A stretch of DNA of 64,000 nucleotides from Sneathiella glossodoripedis JCM 23214 (GCF_000616095.1 NZ_BAMS01000003.1:124001-188000), one strand, 5' to 3'. Numbered from the stretch's first letter, positions 35,285-45,272 are shown. Translations and numbers: made by a program. The notes: a model not told the origin generated them from the letters alone.

Positions 35285-37963
35285 ATGACTAAATGGGTTT
35301 ATTCCTTCGGCGATGGCGTAGCAGACGGGACTGCTGACATGCGGAACCTGCTGGGAGGAAAAGGCGCCAACCTTGCGGAAATGAGCAATCTGGGCCTGCC
35401 GGTGCCTTCCGGCTTTACCATTTCCACTGAAGTCTGTACTGCCTATTATAAAAATGATCGAAATTATCCCGAAGATCTGGCTGCACAGGTTGATGCTGCT
35501 ATCGAAAAAATCGAAAATTCCGTTGGCGGTAAATTTGGTGACAAAGAGCAGCCCTTGCTAGTGTCGGTTCGCTCTGGCGCTCGCGCATCCATGCCGGGGA
35601 TGATGGATACGGTTCTGAACCTTGGATTGAATGACGAAACGGTTGAAGGTCTTGCCCGGCAGTCCGGAGATCGCCGTTTCGCCTATGACAGTTATCGTCG
35701 CTTCATTCAGATGTATTCCGATGTGGTGCTTGAAGTTGAGCATCATCATTTTGAGGAACTTCTCGAAATTCTGAAAGAAGAGAACGGGTATCAGCTTGAT
35801 ACGGATCTGGTCGCCGAAGATTGGGAAAAACTGGTAGAGCAATATAAAGCCAAGGTCGAAGAAGAGCTGGGCCGCCCATTCCCGCAATCGGTTCAGGATC
35901 AGCTTTGGGGTGCCATTAGTGCCGTGTTCGGCTCGTGGATGAACCAGCGGGCGATCACCTATCGGAAACTGCATGATATTCCGGCTGAATGGGGCACTGC
36001 AGTTAATGTGCAGGCAATGGTATTTGGTAATATGGGTAATGACAGCGCGACCGGTGTTGCCTTTACCCGTGATCCTTCAACTGGTGAAAAAGTTTTCTAC
36101 GGGGAATTTCTCGTCAATGCGCAGGGTGAAGATGTGGTTGCCGGTATTCGTACGCCTCAGAACCTGACCAAGGCCGCGCGCGAGGAAGCGGGATCAGACG
36201 AGCCTTCAATGGAAGAATTGTTCCCAGATGTATTTGCTCAGCTTGTAGACGTTTACAAGAAACTGGAAGCACATTATCGCGACATGCAGGACATCGAGTT
36301 TACTGTTCAGCAGGGTAAGCTTTGGATGCTCCAGACCAGATCGGGTAAGCGAACAGCAAAAGCGGCCTTGCAAATTGCCATCGATATGGTTGAAGAAGGG
36401 CTGATTGACAAGGAAGAGGCTATTAAAAGGATCGAGCCTGGCTCATTGGATCAGTTGCTGCATCCAACCCTTGATCCAGATGCGGACAAGAATGTAATCG
36501 CACGCGGCTTGCCAGCAAGCCCCGGAGCAGCGTCGGGACAGATTGTTTTTAACAGTGATGAAGCGGAACAGCTTGCGTCCGAAGGTAAGTCGGTCATTCT
36601 GGTCCGTGTTGAGACCAGCCCGGAAGATATTCACGGAATGCATGCGGCGAAGGGTATTCTGACCAGTCGCGGTGGCATGACTTCCCATGCGGCAGTTGTG
36701 GCTCGCGGCATGGGGCGTGCGTGCGTATCCGGCGCGGGCTCGCTCAACATTGATTACCGCGAAGAGACTTTGAGTGTCATGGGGCAGACCTTTAACAAGG
36801 GCGATATCATCACGATTGATGGTGGAACCGGCGAAGTCATGCTTGGCGCTGTTGGTATGATCCTGCCAGAACTTTCCGGTACATTTGGAACGTTGATGGG
36901 GTGGGCTGACGAAATCCGCCGCCTTAAAATACGGACAAATGCGGAAACGCCATTGGATGCGGAAACCGCCCGTAAATTTGGAGCAGAAGGGATTGGCCTT
37001 TGCCGGACAGAGCACATGTTCTTCGATGCCGACCGGATAGTTGCTGTTCGCCAGATGATATTGGCTGATAGTCTTGAAGAGCGGCAGGAGGCCCTGGCCA
37101 AGTTGCTGCCGGTTCAAAGAGCAGATTTTGTGGAACTCTTCCGGATTATGTCCGGATTGCCGGTGACAGTTCGCCTGCTTGATCCACCTTTGCATGAATT
37201 CCTGCCAAAATCAGATCAGGAAATTGATGAGTTGGCAGCAGCCCTTGGGGCCGATGCGAAAAAGCTTCGTCATCGTGCGCTTCAATTACATGAATTCAAT
37301 CCGATGCTGGGGCACCGAGGATGTCGATTGGGGATTTCATTCCCGGAAATCTATGAGATGCAGGCCCGTGCCATTCTGGAAGCGGCCGCCAGTGTATCCA
37401 AAGAGCTGGGCGAGACCGTGATTCCAGAGATTATGATTCCGCTTGTCGCGACAGAGCGTGAGCTGGAGATTCTCAAAGGTAAAATTGAAGCAGTTGCCAA
37501 GGAAATAGAAACTGAAACCGGCGTGGATGTAGAGTATCTCATTGGTACAATGATTGAATTACCAAGAGCTGCGCTACAGGCAGGCCACATTGCCAATCAG
37601 GCAGAATTTTTCTCTTTCGGGACCAACGACCTCACTCAGACCACGTATGGCATCAGCCGCGATGACTCTGGCTCTTTCCTTGAAGCCTATGTGGATCAAG
37701 GAATTTATGAAGTGGATCCTTTTGTGTCACTCGATCAGGATGGTGTTGGCGAGCTCGTTAAAATTGCAGCTGAGCGGGGGCGTGAAACGCGTTCTGATAT
37801 CAAGCTTGGTATTTGCGGTGAACATGGCGGTGATCCCAGTAGTATCGATTTTTGTGAAAAAGTTGGCTTGGATTATGTTTCCTGTTCACCATACAGGGTG
37901 CCGATTGCACGGTTGGCTGCTGCGCAGGCTGCCTTGGGTGTCAGCCGGGAATCAGAAGCATAA
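35285..37963 (+). CDS. ppdK: Pyruvate phosphate dikinase
   Basis: Interconverts pyruvate, ATP and phosphate with phosphoenolpyruvate, AMP and pyrophosphate; here probably for gluconeogenesis. About 892 residues. The N-terminal nucleotide domain (LLGGKGANLAEM), the swivelling phosphohistidine domain (GGMTSHAAVVARGMGRACVSG, with the catalytic His) and the C-terminal PEP/pyruvate barrel (GTNDLTQTTYG, GICGEHGGDP) are all present. I start at ATG 35285 (MTKWVYSFGDG, the usual N-terminus); a GTG 12 bases upstream is also in frame. glyS-ppdK order is common in alphaproteobacteria. A strong terminator follows. Confidence 0.97.
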   Translation: MTKWVYSFGDGVADGTADMRNLLGGKGANLAEMSNLGLPVPSGFTISTEVCTAYYKNDRNYPEDLAAQVDAAIEKIENSVGGKFGDKEQPLLVSVRSGARASMPGMMDTVLNLGLNDETVEGLARQSGDRRFAYDSYRRFIQMYSDVVLEVEHHHFEELLEILKEENGYQLDTDLVAEDWEKLVEQYKAKVEEELGRPFPQSVQDQLWGAISAVFGSWMNQRAITYRKLHDIPAEWGTAVNVQAMVFGNMGNDSATGVAFTRDPSTGEKVFYGEFLVNAQGEDVVAGIRTPQNLTKAAREEAGSDEPSMEELFPDVFAQLVDVYKKLEAHYRDMQDIEFTVQQGKLWMLQTRSGKRTAKAALQIAIDMVEEGLIDKEEAIKRIEPGSLDQLLHPTLDPDADKNVIARGLPASPGAASGQIVFNSDEAEQLASEGKSVILVRVETSPEDIHGMHAAKGILTSRGGMTSHAAVVARGMGRACVSGAGSLNIDYREETLSVMGQTFNKGDIITIDGGTGEVMLGAVGMILPELSGTFGTLMGWADEIRRLKIRTNAETPLDAETARKFGAEGIGLCRTEHMFFDADRIVAVRQMILADSLEERQEALAKLLPVQRADFVELFRIMSGLPVTVRLLDPPLHEFLPKSDQEIDELAAALGADAKKLRHRALQLHEFNPMLGHRGCRLGISFPEIYEMQARAILEAAASVSKELGETVIPEIMIPLVATERELEILKGKIEAVAKEIETETGVDVEYLIGTMIELPRAALQAGHIANQAEFFSFGTNDLTQTTYGISRDDSGSFLEAYVDQGIYEVDPFVSLDQDGVGELVKIAAERGRETRSDIKLGICGEHGGDPSSIDFCEKVGLDYVSCSPYRVPIARLAAAQAALGVSRESEA

Positions 37964-37986
37964 AGCAGATCTTGCTCCAAATAACA

Positions 37987-38014
37987 AAGCCCGGCATTTT
38001 TGCCGGGCTTTTTT
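37987..38014. terminator. Intrinsic terminator of ppdK
   Basis: AAGCCCGGCA (37987-37996) pairs with TGCCGGGCTT (38001-38010), loop TTTT, then T to 38014. It lies between convergent ppdK and mrp and may serve both. Confidence 0.92.
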
Positions 38015-38033
38015 GATGAAGTATGAGATCGGT

Positions 38034-39149
38034 TTATTCAACAACAAATGCTGGACCACTTTTAGCAAGGGCCGCTTCAATTCTGTCCTGAATTTTACCT
38101 GCAAGCTCAATATAGATTTTTGCATGCTCCCCATCAGGTGCTGTTGCAGTTATGGGAGTGCCAGCGTCAGAAGTTTCCCGGATGCTCATATGAAGGGGAA
38201 CTTCGCCCAGAAAATCCGTGTTCAGCTCTTTAGCCGTTTCATGTGCACCGCCATGGCCAAATATGTCACTGCGATCACCGCAGGAGGGGCATAGAAAATA
38301 GCTCATATTCTCAATTATTCCAAATACTGGCACTTCCACTTTTCTAAACATGTTGAGGCCCTTGCGAGCATCAAGAAGAGCGATGTCTTGCGGTGTTGAG
38401 ACAATTACGGCACCGGTGAGGGGAACCCGTTGCGCCATGGTCAGTTGTGCATCACCGGTTCCCGGCGGCATATCAACGATCAAGACATCAAGCTCACCCC
38501 AGTTGACGTCAAAAATCATCTGCTGCAACGCGCTCATCACCATTGGCCCGCGCCAGATCATGGGGGTATCTTCTTCGACAAGAAATCCCATGGACATGAC
38601 TTTCAGGCCCCATTTTTCCATCGGTTCCAGCTTTTTGCCGTCTGTGGTTTTTGGCTTGCCAGAAAGCCCGAGCATACGGGGTAGGGAAGGCCCATAAATA
38701 TCAGCATCCAGTATTCCGACATTCAAGCCTTGAGCTTTCAGTCCGAGCGCAAGGTTTACTGCGCAAGTAGATTTACCAACGCCGCCCTTTCCGGACGCAA
38801 CAGCAACAATGGAAGCAACTCCCGGGACCTCTGGTTTTTGCGGTGGCTGTTTTTGCTGAGGCGTGTTTTGAGGAGCGGATTGCGGAGCGCTGTCCTGTTG
38901 CTTTTCCGCTGTCAGAACCGCGCTGACAGATTTCACTCCGTTCATGCCAAAGACAGCCTGTTCAGCTTCTTTTCGAAGGATTTCCATTTCCGCGGCTTCC
39001 GATGGATCAATTTCCAGGGCGAAAGCAACGTTGCCATCCTTGACTACCAAACCACTCACCATGCCAAGGGAGACAATGTCCTTGCCTCTTTTTTTGTCCA
39101 CAATTCGGGACAAATGGGTGAGAATTGCTTGCTCTGTTATGTCGGCCAT
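38034..39149 (-). CDS. mrp: Mrp/ApbC-type iron-sulfur cluster carrier ATPase
   Basis: A 371-residue P-loop ATPase that binds and delivers Fe-S clusters. An N-terminal DUF59 (MIP18-like) domain, residues 1-80, is joined by a Gln/Pro-rich linker to the ATPase, which has the deviant Walker A SGKGGVGKST, then DADIYGPSLPRMLG, and DMPPGTGDAQLT. The CPSC motif near the C-terminal third holds the bridging cluster cysteines. It is divergent from hflK. Confidence 0.94.
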   Translation of the reverse strand: MADITEQAILTHLSRIVDKKRGKDIVSLGMVSGLVVKDGNVAFALEIDPSEAAEMEILRKEAEQAVFGMNGVKSVSAVLTAEKQQDSAPQSAPQNTPQQKQPPQKPEVPGVASIVAVASGKGGVGKSTCAVNLALGLKAQGLNVGILDADIYGPSLPRMLGLSGKPKTTDGKKLEPMEKWGLKVMSMGFLVEEDTPMIWRGPMVMSALQQMIFDVNWGELDVLIVDMPPGTGDAQLTMAQRVPLTGAVIVSTPQDIALLDARKGLNMFRKVEVPVFGIIENMSYFLCPSCGDRSDIFGHGGAHETAKELNTDFLGEVPLHMSIRETSDAGTPITATAPDGEHAKIYIELAGKIQDRIEAALAKSGPAFVVE

Positions 39150-39284
39150 ACTTGAAATCTCCGGAATCCTTACAAAATGGGTACCTAACGCAACGCTGCT
39201 ACATTGCAGAATAGTCAGGGTGTCATATAACCCTTGTTACACAAGTTAGCAATTTTGCTGAATAAATAGAGGAGAGAATATCTC

Positions 39285-40376
39285 ATGCCTTGGAGCAATC
39301 AAGGTGGTAATGGTGGTGGTTGGCAAGGCGGCGGCGGTGGAAACCGCGGGCCTTGGGGACAGGGACCCAGCGGCCAACAGCCCCCCAACCTGGAAGACAT
39401 TATCAAAAAAGGTCAGGAAAAGCTTAAAGACACTCTCCCCGGCGGTGGCGGCGGAAAGTTGGGAATCTTTGTTATTCTGCTTGTAATTGTCGTCGGTTGG
39501 CTTGCCAGCGGATTTTATAAAGTGGAAGCGAACCAGCAGGGCGTCGTTCTGCGCTTTGGTGAGCAGGTCGCAACAACCCAGCCCGGTTTGAATTATCACT
39601 TACCATACCCGATCGAAACAGTCCTGACACCAAATGTAACCAAAGTCAACAGTATTGAAATCGGGTTCAGGCATAATTCACGTGGTGGCACATCGCCTGT
39701 TGAAGTTGAAAGCCTGATGCTGACTGGCGATGAAAATATTGTCGATATTGGCGTTACGGTTCTGTGGCGCATCAAGGATGCCAGCGACTTTTTATTTAAT
39801 GTGGCGCAACAGGAAATGACCATTAAGGCGGCCGCAGAAAGCGCAATGCGTGAGGTTATCGGTCGGACCGAACTCACAAGCGCGATTACAGAAGGTCGCT
39901 TGAGAGTTGAGCAGCAAGTGCAGCAAAAACTTCAGGATATTGTGGATACATATGGTATGGGTGTTGAAGTCTCTGAAGTGAAACTAAACGATTCAGGCCC
40001 GCCTGAGGTAGTTGTGGACGCGTTCCGAGATGTGCAGGCCGCTGTGGCAGATAAAGAACGTGCTCAAAACGAAGCACTTGCCTATGCAAATGACATTGTT
40101 CCACGTGCACGTGGTGAGGCGGAAAAAATTCGTCAGGAAGCCGAAGGTTACAAACAGCAGGTTATTTCTGAAGCTGAAGGTGAAGCTGCAAGATTCCTTG
40201 CCATTTATAATGAATATCGCAAGGCACCGGAAGTTACACGCCAGCGTATCTATCTGGAGACACTGCAGGAAGTGCTGAAAGGTAAAAACAAGGTGATTAT
40301 CGACAGTGAAGGTTCAGGCCAGGGTGTTGTTCCCTACCTTCCGCTTGGCGAGCTGACCAAGGGAGGTGCTAAGTAA
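39285..40376 (+). CDS. hflK: HflK, SPFH-domain membrane protease modulator
   Basis: A 363-residue inner-membrane protein that with HflC caps the FtsH protease. It starts with a Gly/Trp-rich cytoplasmic segment (residues 1-40), then one membrane helix (LGIFVILLVIVVGWLASGF), and a periplasmic SPFH/band 7 domain with a long Ala/Glu/Lys helix (RARGEAEKIRQEAEGYKQQV). GGAG lies before the ATG. It shares one base with hflC. Confidence 0.96.
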   Translation: MPWSNQGGNGGGWQGGGGGNRGPWGQGPSGQQPPNLEDIIKKGQEKLKDTLPGGGGGKLGIFVILLVIVVGWLASGFYKVEANQQGVVLRFGEQVATTQPGLNYHLPYPIETVLTPNVTKVNSIEIGFRHNSRGGTSPVEVESLMLTGDENIVDIGVTVLWRIKDASDFLFNVAQQEMTIKAAAESAMREVIGRTELTSAITEGRLRVEQQVQQKLQDIVDTYGMGVEVSEVKLNDSGPPEVVVDAFRDVQAAVADKERAQNEALAYANDIVPRARGEAEKIRQEAEGYKQQVISEAEGEAARFLAIYNEYRKAPEVTRQRIYLETLQEVLKGKNKVIIDSEGSGQGVVPYLPLGELTKGGAK

Positions 40377-41254
40377 TGGGTAAAGTACTTGGAATTGTCC
40401 TAGCAGTTATCGTCTTTATCGGCGGTATTGTTGCAAGCAGCGCGCTATTCACTGTGAACGAAACACAGCAGGCTATGGTTATGCAGTTTGGTGAGGTGAA
40501 AAACGTCCTCACAGAGCCAGGTCTTAAGGTAAAAGTTCCGTTTGTTCAGGACGTTGTGTTTGTTGAACGCCGGGTTTTGTCCGTCAGCACAAGCAGAAGT
40601 GAAGTGGTAACTCGGGATCAGAAGCGTCTGATGGTTGATAGCTTCGCCCGGTTTAAAATTATCGATCCGCTTCTGTACTATCAGTCTTTTGGAAATCTAG
40701 AAGTTGCCTTTTCACGGGTGGAAACACTGGTGAGTTCGCAGGTGAAACAGAATCTGGGCCGTGAAATTCTCACGAATATTGTGTCCGGTGAGCGTAACCG
40801 TTTGATGGACCAGATCAAAAACCGCGTGAATGCGGAGACAGAGCGACGTGGTGTTCAGGTTGTAGATGTCCGGATTGTACGTACTGATCTTCCTAAAGCA
40901 AATCGGCAGAAGGTTTTTGACCGTATGCGCACCCAGCGTGAGCAGGAAGCGCGTGAAATTCGAGCAGAAGGTGCCGAGATCGCCCAACGGATTAAGGCGA
41001 ACGCGGATCGTGAGAAAACTGTTTTGCTTGCTGAAGCGAAAAAGGATTCCGAAATTCTGCGTGGTCAGGGTGATGCTGAAAAGAACCGTATTTTCGCCGA
41101 AGCTTTCGGGCGGGACGCGGACTTCTTCTCTTTCTACCGGTCCATGCAGGCGTATCGCGAAGCAATTTCGGATAATGATACGACCATGGTTTTGTCGCCA
41201 AATTCTGACTTCTTCAAGTATTTTGGTACAAAATCCAACAGACCAGCTCAGTAG
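40376..41254 (+). CDS. hflC: HflC, SPFH-domain membrane protease modulator
   Basis: A 292-residue partner of HflK: one N-terminal membrane helix (VLAVIVFIGGIVASSALFTV), band 7 domain (NETQQAMVMQFGEVKNV), and a C-terminal helix (QREQEAREIRAEGAEIAQRI). The C-terminus ends with the HflC-type SPNSDFFKYFG. The gene order hflK-hflC-DUF2065-Do protease is conserved in alphaproteobacteria. Confidence 0.96.
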   Translation: MGKVLGIVLAVIVFIGGIVASSALFTVNETQQAMVMQFGEVKNVLTEPGLKVKVPFVQDVVFVERRVLSVSTSRSEVVTRDQKRLMVDSFARFKIIDPLLYYQSFGNLEVAFSRVETLVSSQVKQNLGREILTNIVSGERNRLMDQIKNRVNAETERRGVQVVDVRIVRTDLPKANRQKVFDRMRTQREQEAREIRAEGAEIAQRIKANADREKTVLLAEAKKDSEILRGQGDAEKNRIFAEAFGRDADFFSFYRSMQAYREAISDNDTTMVLSPNSDFFKYFGTKSNRPAQ

Positions 41255-41270
41255 AGTTACGGTATCTGGC

Positions 41271-41303
41271 AGCCTGCAGGGGGAGACCTCTGCAGGCTTT
41301 TTT
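41271..41303 (+). terminator. Intrinsic terminator after hflC
   Basis: AGCCTGCAG (41271-41279) pairs with CTGCAGGCT (41290-41298), loop of 10, then TTTTT with one A. It lies before the DUF2065 gene, so it may attenuate rather than fully stop transcription into that gene and the protease. Confidence 0.8.
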
Positions 41304-41323
41304 ATTTTCTGACGGAGATCATT

Positions 41324-41518
41324 TTGCTTGAAAATCTATTTTTGGCAGGGGCGCTTGTTCTGTTTTTTGAGGGAGCATTATATGCCTTATTTCCCAATGG
41401 CATGAAGCGGATGATGATATCGGTTCTGCAAATGCCGAGTATGAATTTACGAATAATGGGGCTGGTTTGTGCGGTGATCGGTGTTTTCTGTGTCTGGCTC
41501 TTAAAATCTGGTGGGTGA
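41324..41518 (+). CDS. DUF2065 small membrane protein
   Basis: A 64-residue protein of two membrane helices with the DUF2065 pattern (FEGALYALFPNGMKRMM, then LRIMGLVCAVIGVFCVWLL). The start is TTG at 41324 with GGAG 6 bases upstream. Proteins of this family sit between hflC and a Do protease in many proteobacteria; their job is not known. Confidence 0.85.
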   Translation: MLENLFLAGALVLFFEGALYALFPNGMKRMMISVLQMPSMNLRIMGLVCAVIGVFCVWLLKSGG

Positions 41519-41724
41519 CGGTCTGAGCTGATTTTTTAGTCGAATTTGATGAAAAATCACAAATTACACAATGTTGCCATAATTGACTTCCAGTTATGGA
41601 AAGCCAGATACTAGATCATCCTGTCACTTTGGCATTGGGTTAAGTTTTCTGGAAATCAGCCTTGGCTATTCAATTCAGAACAAGAGCAGATTTTCCTGAA
41701 TGAGATTTAGAAAGGACGACCAAG

Positions 41725-43242
41725 TTGTACACACCCTATCGTACCTCCGAGGACCAGAGGCAAGTCTCTCCTTCACGCAAGATTGCCCGTGCAAAGTCTG
41801 CTACAGGTCCGAACCAGTATATTGTTATGGGGATCATCTCATTTTTCGCGCTGGTTCTGATGACTTTAAATGCCTATGCAAGGTCGGCTCCTGACAGCTT
41901 TGCTGATCTGGCAGAACGGCTGTCACCAGCTGTTGTCAATATTTCAACGACACAGACAGTGAAGAACGACAGAGGAGCCTTTCCACAATTGCCGCCAGGG
42001 CATCCTTTTGAAGACTTTTTCAAGGATTTTGGAAGAAAGGGTAAAGAAGGGGAGCGTGAACGCAAGGCAACGTCGCTTGGATCTGGGTTTGTTATTGATG
42101 CTGGTGATGGTTATGTCATTACGAACAATCATGTGATTGACGGCGCTGACGAAATTTTTGTGATTTTTCAGGATGGCGAAAAACTTGCCGCCGAACTTGT
42201 CGGTACTGATCCCAAAACTGACATAGCTGTGCTGCAGATTGATCCAAGCGAAAAAAAACTGATCGAGGTTCCTTGGGGAAATAGTGACAAGTCCCGTGTA
42301 GGTGACTGGGTTATTGCTATTGGTAACCCATTTGGGCTCGGCGGCACAGTAACCGCGGGTATTATATCCGCTCGTGGCCGTGATATTCGTTCCGGTCCAT
42401 ATGATGATTACATTCAGACAGATGCTTCCATCAATAAGGGAAATTCCGGTGGTCCCCTTTTTAATATGAAAGGTGAGGTCATTGGGATCAATACAGCCAT
42501 ATTCTCTCAATCTGGTGGGAGTATCGGTATTGGCTTTTCCATCCCATCGCAGCTCGCCCGTAAGGTTGTTGATCAATTGATTGAATTTGGTCAGACAAAG
42601 CGCGGATGGCTCGGTGTTGTAATTCAGAATGTGACCGAGGAACTGGCCGATGGCTTGGGGCTGGGTGATACAGATGGCGTCCTTGTTGCAGGTGTTCCAG
42701 AGGATGGACCTGCCTACAAAGCGGGAATTAAAGCTGGTGACGTGATTTTAACATTTGGTGATAAACGAGTTCGTGAGACCCGAGAGCTGTCACGGGTTGT
42801 TGCAGAGACCGCTGTGGGATCCAAAGTAAAAGTTGAGCTTTGGAGAAATGGTGAAAAAATTACCAAAACGGTAAAGCTGGGTGAGTTGGAAAAAGCTGAA
42901 ACCAAAATGGCAAACGGCAGCAAGGCTGACAGTCCTGATGCGACGGTGTCCGTTATGGGAATGAAGCTTGCCACTGTCACAGACAGTTTGCGTGAACAGT
43001 TTAAACTGGGTGACGATGCAAAAGGTGTTCTGGTCATTGACGTTGAGGAAGGAAGTGAAGCTGCGGAAAAAGATATTCGTCCAGGCGATCAAATTCTGGA
43101 AGTGCAGCTTAAACCGGTTTCAACAGTTGCTGATGTGAAAGCCAGTTTGAATGAAATCAAAGAAAGCGATCGCAAGTCAGTGCTCATGCTGACGCGAAGG
43201 GGACTTAACTCCCGCTTTGTTGCCCTGAGCACTCAAGAGTAG
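41725..43242 (+). CDS. Do-family periplasmic serine protease (DegP/MucD type)
   Basis: A 505-residue trypsin-like protease with chaperone function in the periplasm. An N-terminal membrane or signal segment (IVMGIISFFALVLMTLNAYA) is followed by the protease domain with His in NNHVIDGADE, Asp in TDIAVLQID and Ser in GNSGGPLF, then two PDZ domains (GWLGVVIQNV; VMGMKLATVTD). The start is TTG at 41725 with AAAGGA upstream; ATG 41827 would leave a very short lead before the hydrophobic segment and is an alternative. A 206-base gap upstream probably holds its own promoter. Confidence 0.93.
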   Translation: MYTPYRTSEDQRQVSPSRKIARAKSATGPNQYIVMGIISFFALVLMTLNAYARSAPDSFADLAERLSPAVVNISTTQTVKNDRGAFPQLPPGHPFEDFFKDFGRKGKEGERERKATSLGSGFVIDAGDGYVITNNHVIDGADEIFVIFQDGEKLAAELVGTDPKTDIAVLQIDPSEKKLIEVPWGNSDKSRVGDWVIAIGNPFGLGGTVTAGIISARGRDIRSGPYDDYIQTDASINKGNSGGPLFNMKGEVIGINTAIFSQSGGSIGIGFSIPSQLARKVVDQLIEFGQTKRGWLGVVIQNVTEELADGLGLGDTDGVLVAGVPEDGPAYKAGIKAGDVILTFGDKRVRETRELSRVVAETAVGSKVKVELWRNGEKITKTVKLGELEKAETKMANGSKADSPDATVSVMGMKLATVTDSLREQFKLGDDAKGVLVIDVEEGSEAAEKDIRPGDQILEVQLKPVSTVADVKASLNEIKESDRKSVLMLTRRGLNSRFVALSTQE

Positions 43243-43271
43243 CGTTACAGGTAAAAGTGAACCAGATGAAG

Positions 43272-43298
43272 CCCCGGCAGATTGCCGGGGTTTTTTTT
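43272..43298. terminator. Intrinsic terminator between the Do protease and serB
   Basis: CCCCGGCA (43272-43279) pairs with TGCCGGGG (43283-43290), 3-base loop, followed by eight T. Convergent genes end on both sides; the plus-strand reading has the T-run. Confidence 0.92.
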
Positions 43299-44184
43299 AT
43301 CCTTCGAAGAATTCGCTTTTTTTATAGCCCTGATAGTAAAGCAATGTGGTGAGGTCACCGAAACGGATTGACGCATCGGCGGCTGCCTGCGCCGCTGGTT
43401 TGGCATGATAGGCAACCCCAAGGCCTGCGGCTTCGATCATGGGGATATCATTTGCGCCGTCACCGATGGCCGCAGATTGCGCCGCCTCAAGTTTGAGCTC
43501 TTCTTGCAACCGGTTAAGGTTATCAAGTTTGGCTTGAGAGTTTAAAATTGGTTCAACCGCCGTTCCGGTTAGCTGCCCGTTTTCAAATAACAGTTCATTG
43601 GCGTCATCCATGTCGAAGCCGACAATATCCCGAACTCTGTTTGTGAAATAGGTAAATCCGCCGGAAACGAGGGCGCAATAGGCACCGTTCTTTTTCATGG
43701 TTTGGATAAGGGTACGCGCACCGGGCATGATTTTCACCCTTTCATCAAAGGTTTGGGCGAGTACCTCTTCTTTGAGTCCTTTAAGCATCGCAACGCGGGA
43801 TTTAAAGGCGTCGTTAAAGTCCAGCTCGCCGCGCATGGCTCGTTCTGTGATAGTGGAGACTTCGGCCTTCAGTCCTGCGAAATCTGCCAGTTCATCAATG
43901 CATTCTACAGTTATGATTGTGCTATCCATATCAGCAAGTAACAGTTTTTTGCGTCTGTGAGATGTTTTTTGCAGACAGTAATCACTGCTCGAGAGGACTT
44001 CCTCTAGCGGGGCAATATCTGGTGTTTCGCTTAATAGCAGATCTACAGCAATGTCATCGCAAAGCCAGTTTTGCTCCGTGAGCTGTATGTTCTGCGCCGC
44101 CAGTCTGGATTTAACCGCAGACAATGTGCTAGAAAATGAGGCAATATCGGCCGGGTTGGCCACCAGAGTTAATGTGTTTTCCAT
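43297..44184 (-). CDS. serB: Phosphoserine phosphatase
   Basis: Last enzyme of serine synthesis, a haloacid dehalogenase-fold phosphatase of 295 residues. An N-terminal ACT-like region is followed by the catalytic DMDSTIITVECIDELADFAG (first Asp is the nucleophile), LVSGGFTYF, and GDGANDIPMIEAAGLGVAYH. I start at ATG 44184; the TTG just before is in frame but unneeded. It is divergent from miaA with only 20 bases between start codons, so the promoters must overlap the coding starts. Confidence 0.94.
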   Translation of the reverse strand: MENTLTLVANPADIASFSSTLSAVKSRLAAQNIQLTEQNWLCDDIAVDLLLSETPDIAPLEEVLSSSDYCLQKTSHRRKKLLLADMDSTIITVECIDELADFAGLKAEVSTITERAMRGELDFNDAFKSRVAMLKGLKEEVLAQTFDERVKIMPGARTLIQTMKKNGAYCALVSGGFTYFTNRVRDIVGFDMDDANELLFENGQLTGTAVEPILNSQAKLDNLNRLQEELKLEAAQSAAIGDGANDIPMIEAAGLGVAYHAKPAAQAAADASIRFGDLTTLLYYQGYKKSEFFEG

Positions 44185-44204
44185 CAAATAGACCAGTATT
44201 CTTT

Positions 44205-45179
44205 ATGTCTGAACAGGTTTCACCAAGCCCCTCGCAACAGGGTTGCATTCTTTTAGCAGGCCCGACCGCCAGCGGCAAATCCGCATTGGCAATTGCAATT
44301 GCCAATGAGTTCGATGGTGTAATCATTAATGCGGATAGCATGCAGATTTATTCCGGTCTGTCCGTTATTACGGCGCGTCCGGACCCCCAGGAGGAAGCCG
44401 CTGCACCGCATTCGCTTTATGGGGTCTTGTCCCCTGACGATTATTGCTCTGCTGCGAGGTGGCGGGATATGGCGCTGGCTAAAATAAGTGCCTGTCATGC
44501 AGCTGGAAAGCTCCCCATTCTTTGTGGGGGTACGGGTCTTTATTTCGAAATACTGACAAAAGGGATTGCGCAAATTCCCAGTATCAGTGACGAGGTCAGG
44601 GAGAATTTGCGGGAGTTGCAACGGCGTGAGGGTAATCAGGTCATTTATGATCGGTTACTGCAAAAAGATCCGCAATCTGCATCACGATTGAATGTGGGAG
44701 ATTCGCAGCGGTTACTTCGGGCTTTGGAAGTCGTGGAAGAAACCGGAATTCCCTTGAGCGAATGGCATAAAAAAGAAGCTGACGGGCCCATTCTCGAGTG
44801 TCCCAGATTATGGCTGGCTCTTCTTCCTGATCGCCAATGGCTTTATGATCGGTGTGAAAAGCGCCTTGACTGGATGATTGATGAGGGGGGCGCCGTAGAA
44901 GAGGTTGCTGCCTTGCTGCAGCGTGATCTGGATCCGACTTTACCGGCCATGAAAGCTTTGGGGGTGCCAGAAATCAGTGCGTATTTGGCAGAAGAGCTGA
45001 CATTGGAGGAGGCAAAAGAGCGGATCAAGCTGCTGACACGTCGGTATGCAAAGCGTCAAATGACATGGGTGAGAAATAAGATGACAGAAGCAAATGTGTC
45101 ATCTGCGCAAGATTTGGAAAGTTTAAAGGCAGAATTCTTTCCATTTATTCGCCATTTTTTGTTGACCCTGACGAAATGA
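44205..45179 (+). CDS. miaA: tRNA dimethylallyltransferase
   Basis: A 324-residue enzyme that adds a dimethylallyl group to A37 of tRNAs reading UNN codons. The P-loop GPTASGKSALAIAIA, the substrate motif INADSMQIYSGLSVITARP, GGTGLYF and the C-terminal RRYAKRQMTWVRNK are all present. I start at ATG 44205 (MSEQ); longer readings begin inside the divergent serB gene. Confidence 0.94.
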   Translation: MSEQVSPSPSQQGCILLAGPTASGKSALAIAIANEFDGVIINADSMQIYSGLSVITARPDPQEEAAAPHSLYGVLSPDDYCSAARWRDMALAKISACHAAGKLPILCGGTGLYFEILTKGIAQIPSISDEVRENLRELQRREGNQVIYDRLLQKDPQSASRLNVGDSQRLLRALEVVEETGIPLSEWHKKEADGPILECPRLWLALLPDRQWLYDRCEKRLDWMIDEGGAVEEVAALLQRDLDPTLPAMKALGVPEISAYLAEELTLEEAKERIKLLTRRYAKRQMTWVRNKMTEANVSSAQDLESLKAEFFPFIRHFLLTLTK

Positions 45180-45245
45180 AAGTCTAGTTTCCCCTTGTTG
45201 ACGGTAGGAAAGACCAGTTTTTTCTGCCAGATCGACCGAAGCATC

Positions 45246-45272
45246 GCTCGGATCAATCATCCGGGCGCTTTT
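45246..45272 (+). terminator. Hairpin with T-tract before ilvB (miaA terminator or attenuator)
   Basis: GCTCGGAT (45246-45253) pairs with ATCCGGGC (45259-45266) with one G-T pair, loop CAATC, followed by GCTTTTTC. It is 55 bases before ilvB. It may simply end the miaA message. An attenuation role for the branched-chain operon is possible, but I found no leader peptide rich in Leu, Val or Ile codons. Confidence 0.55.
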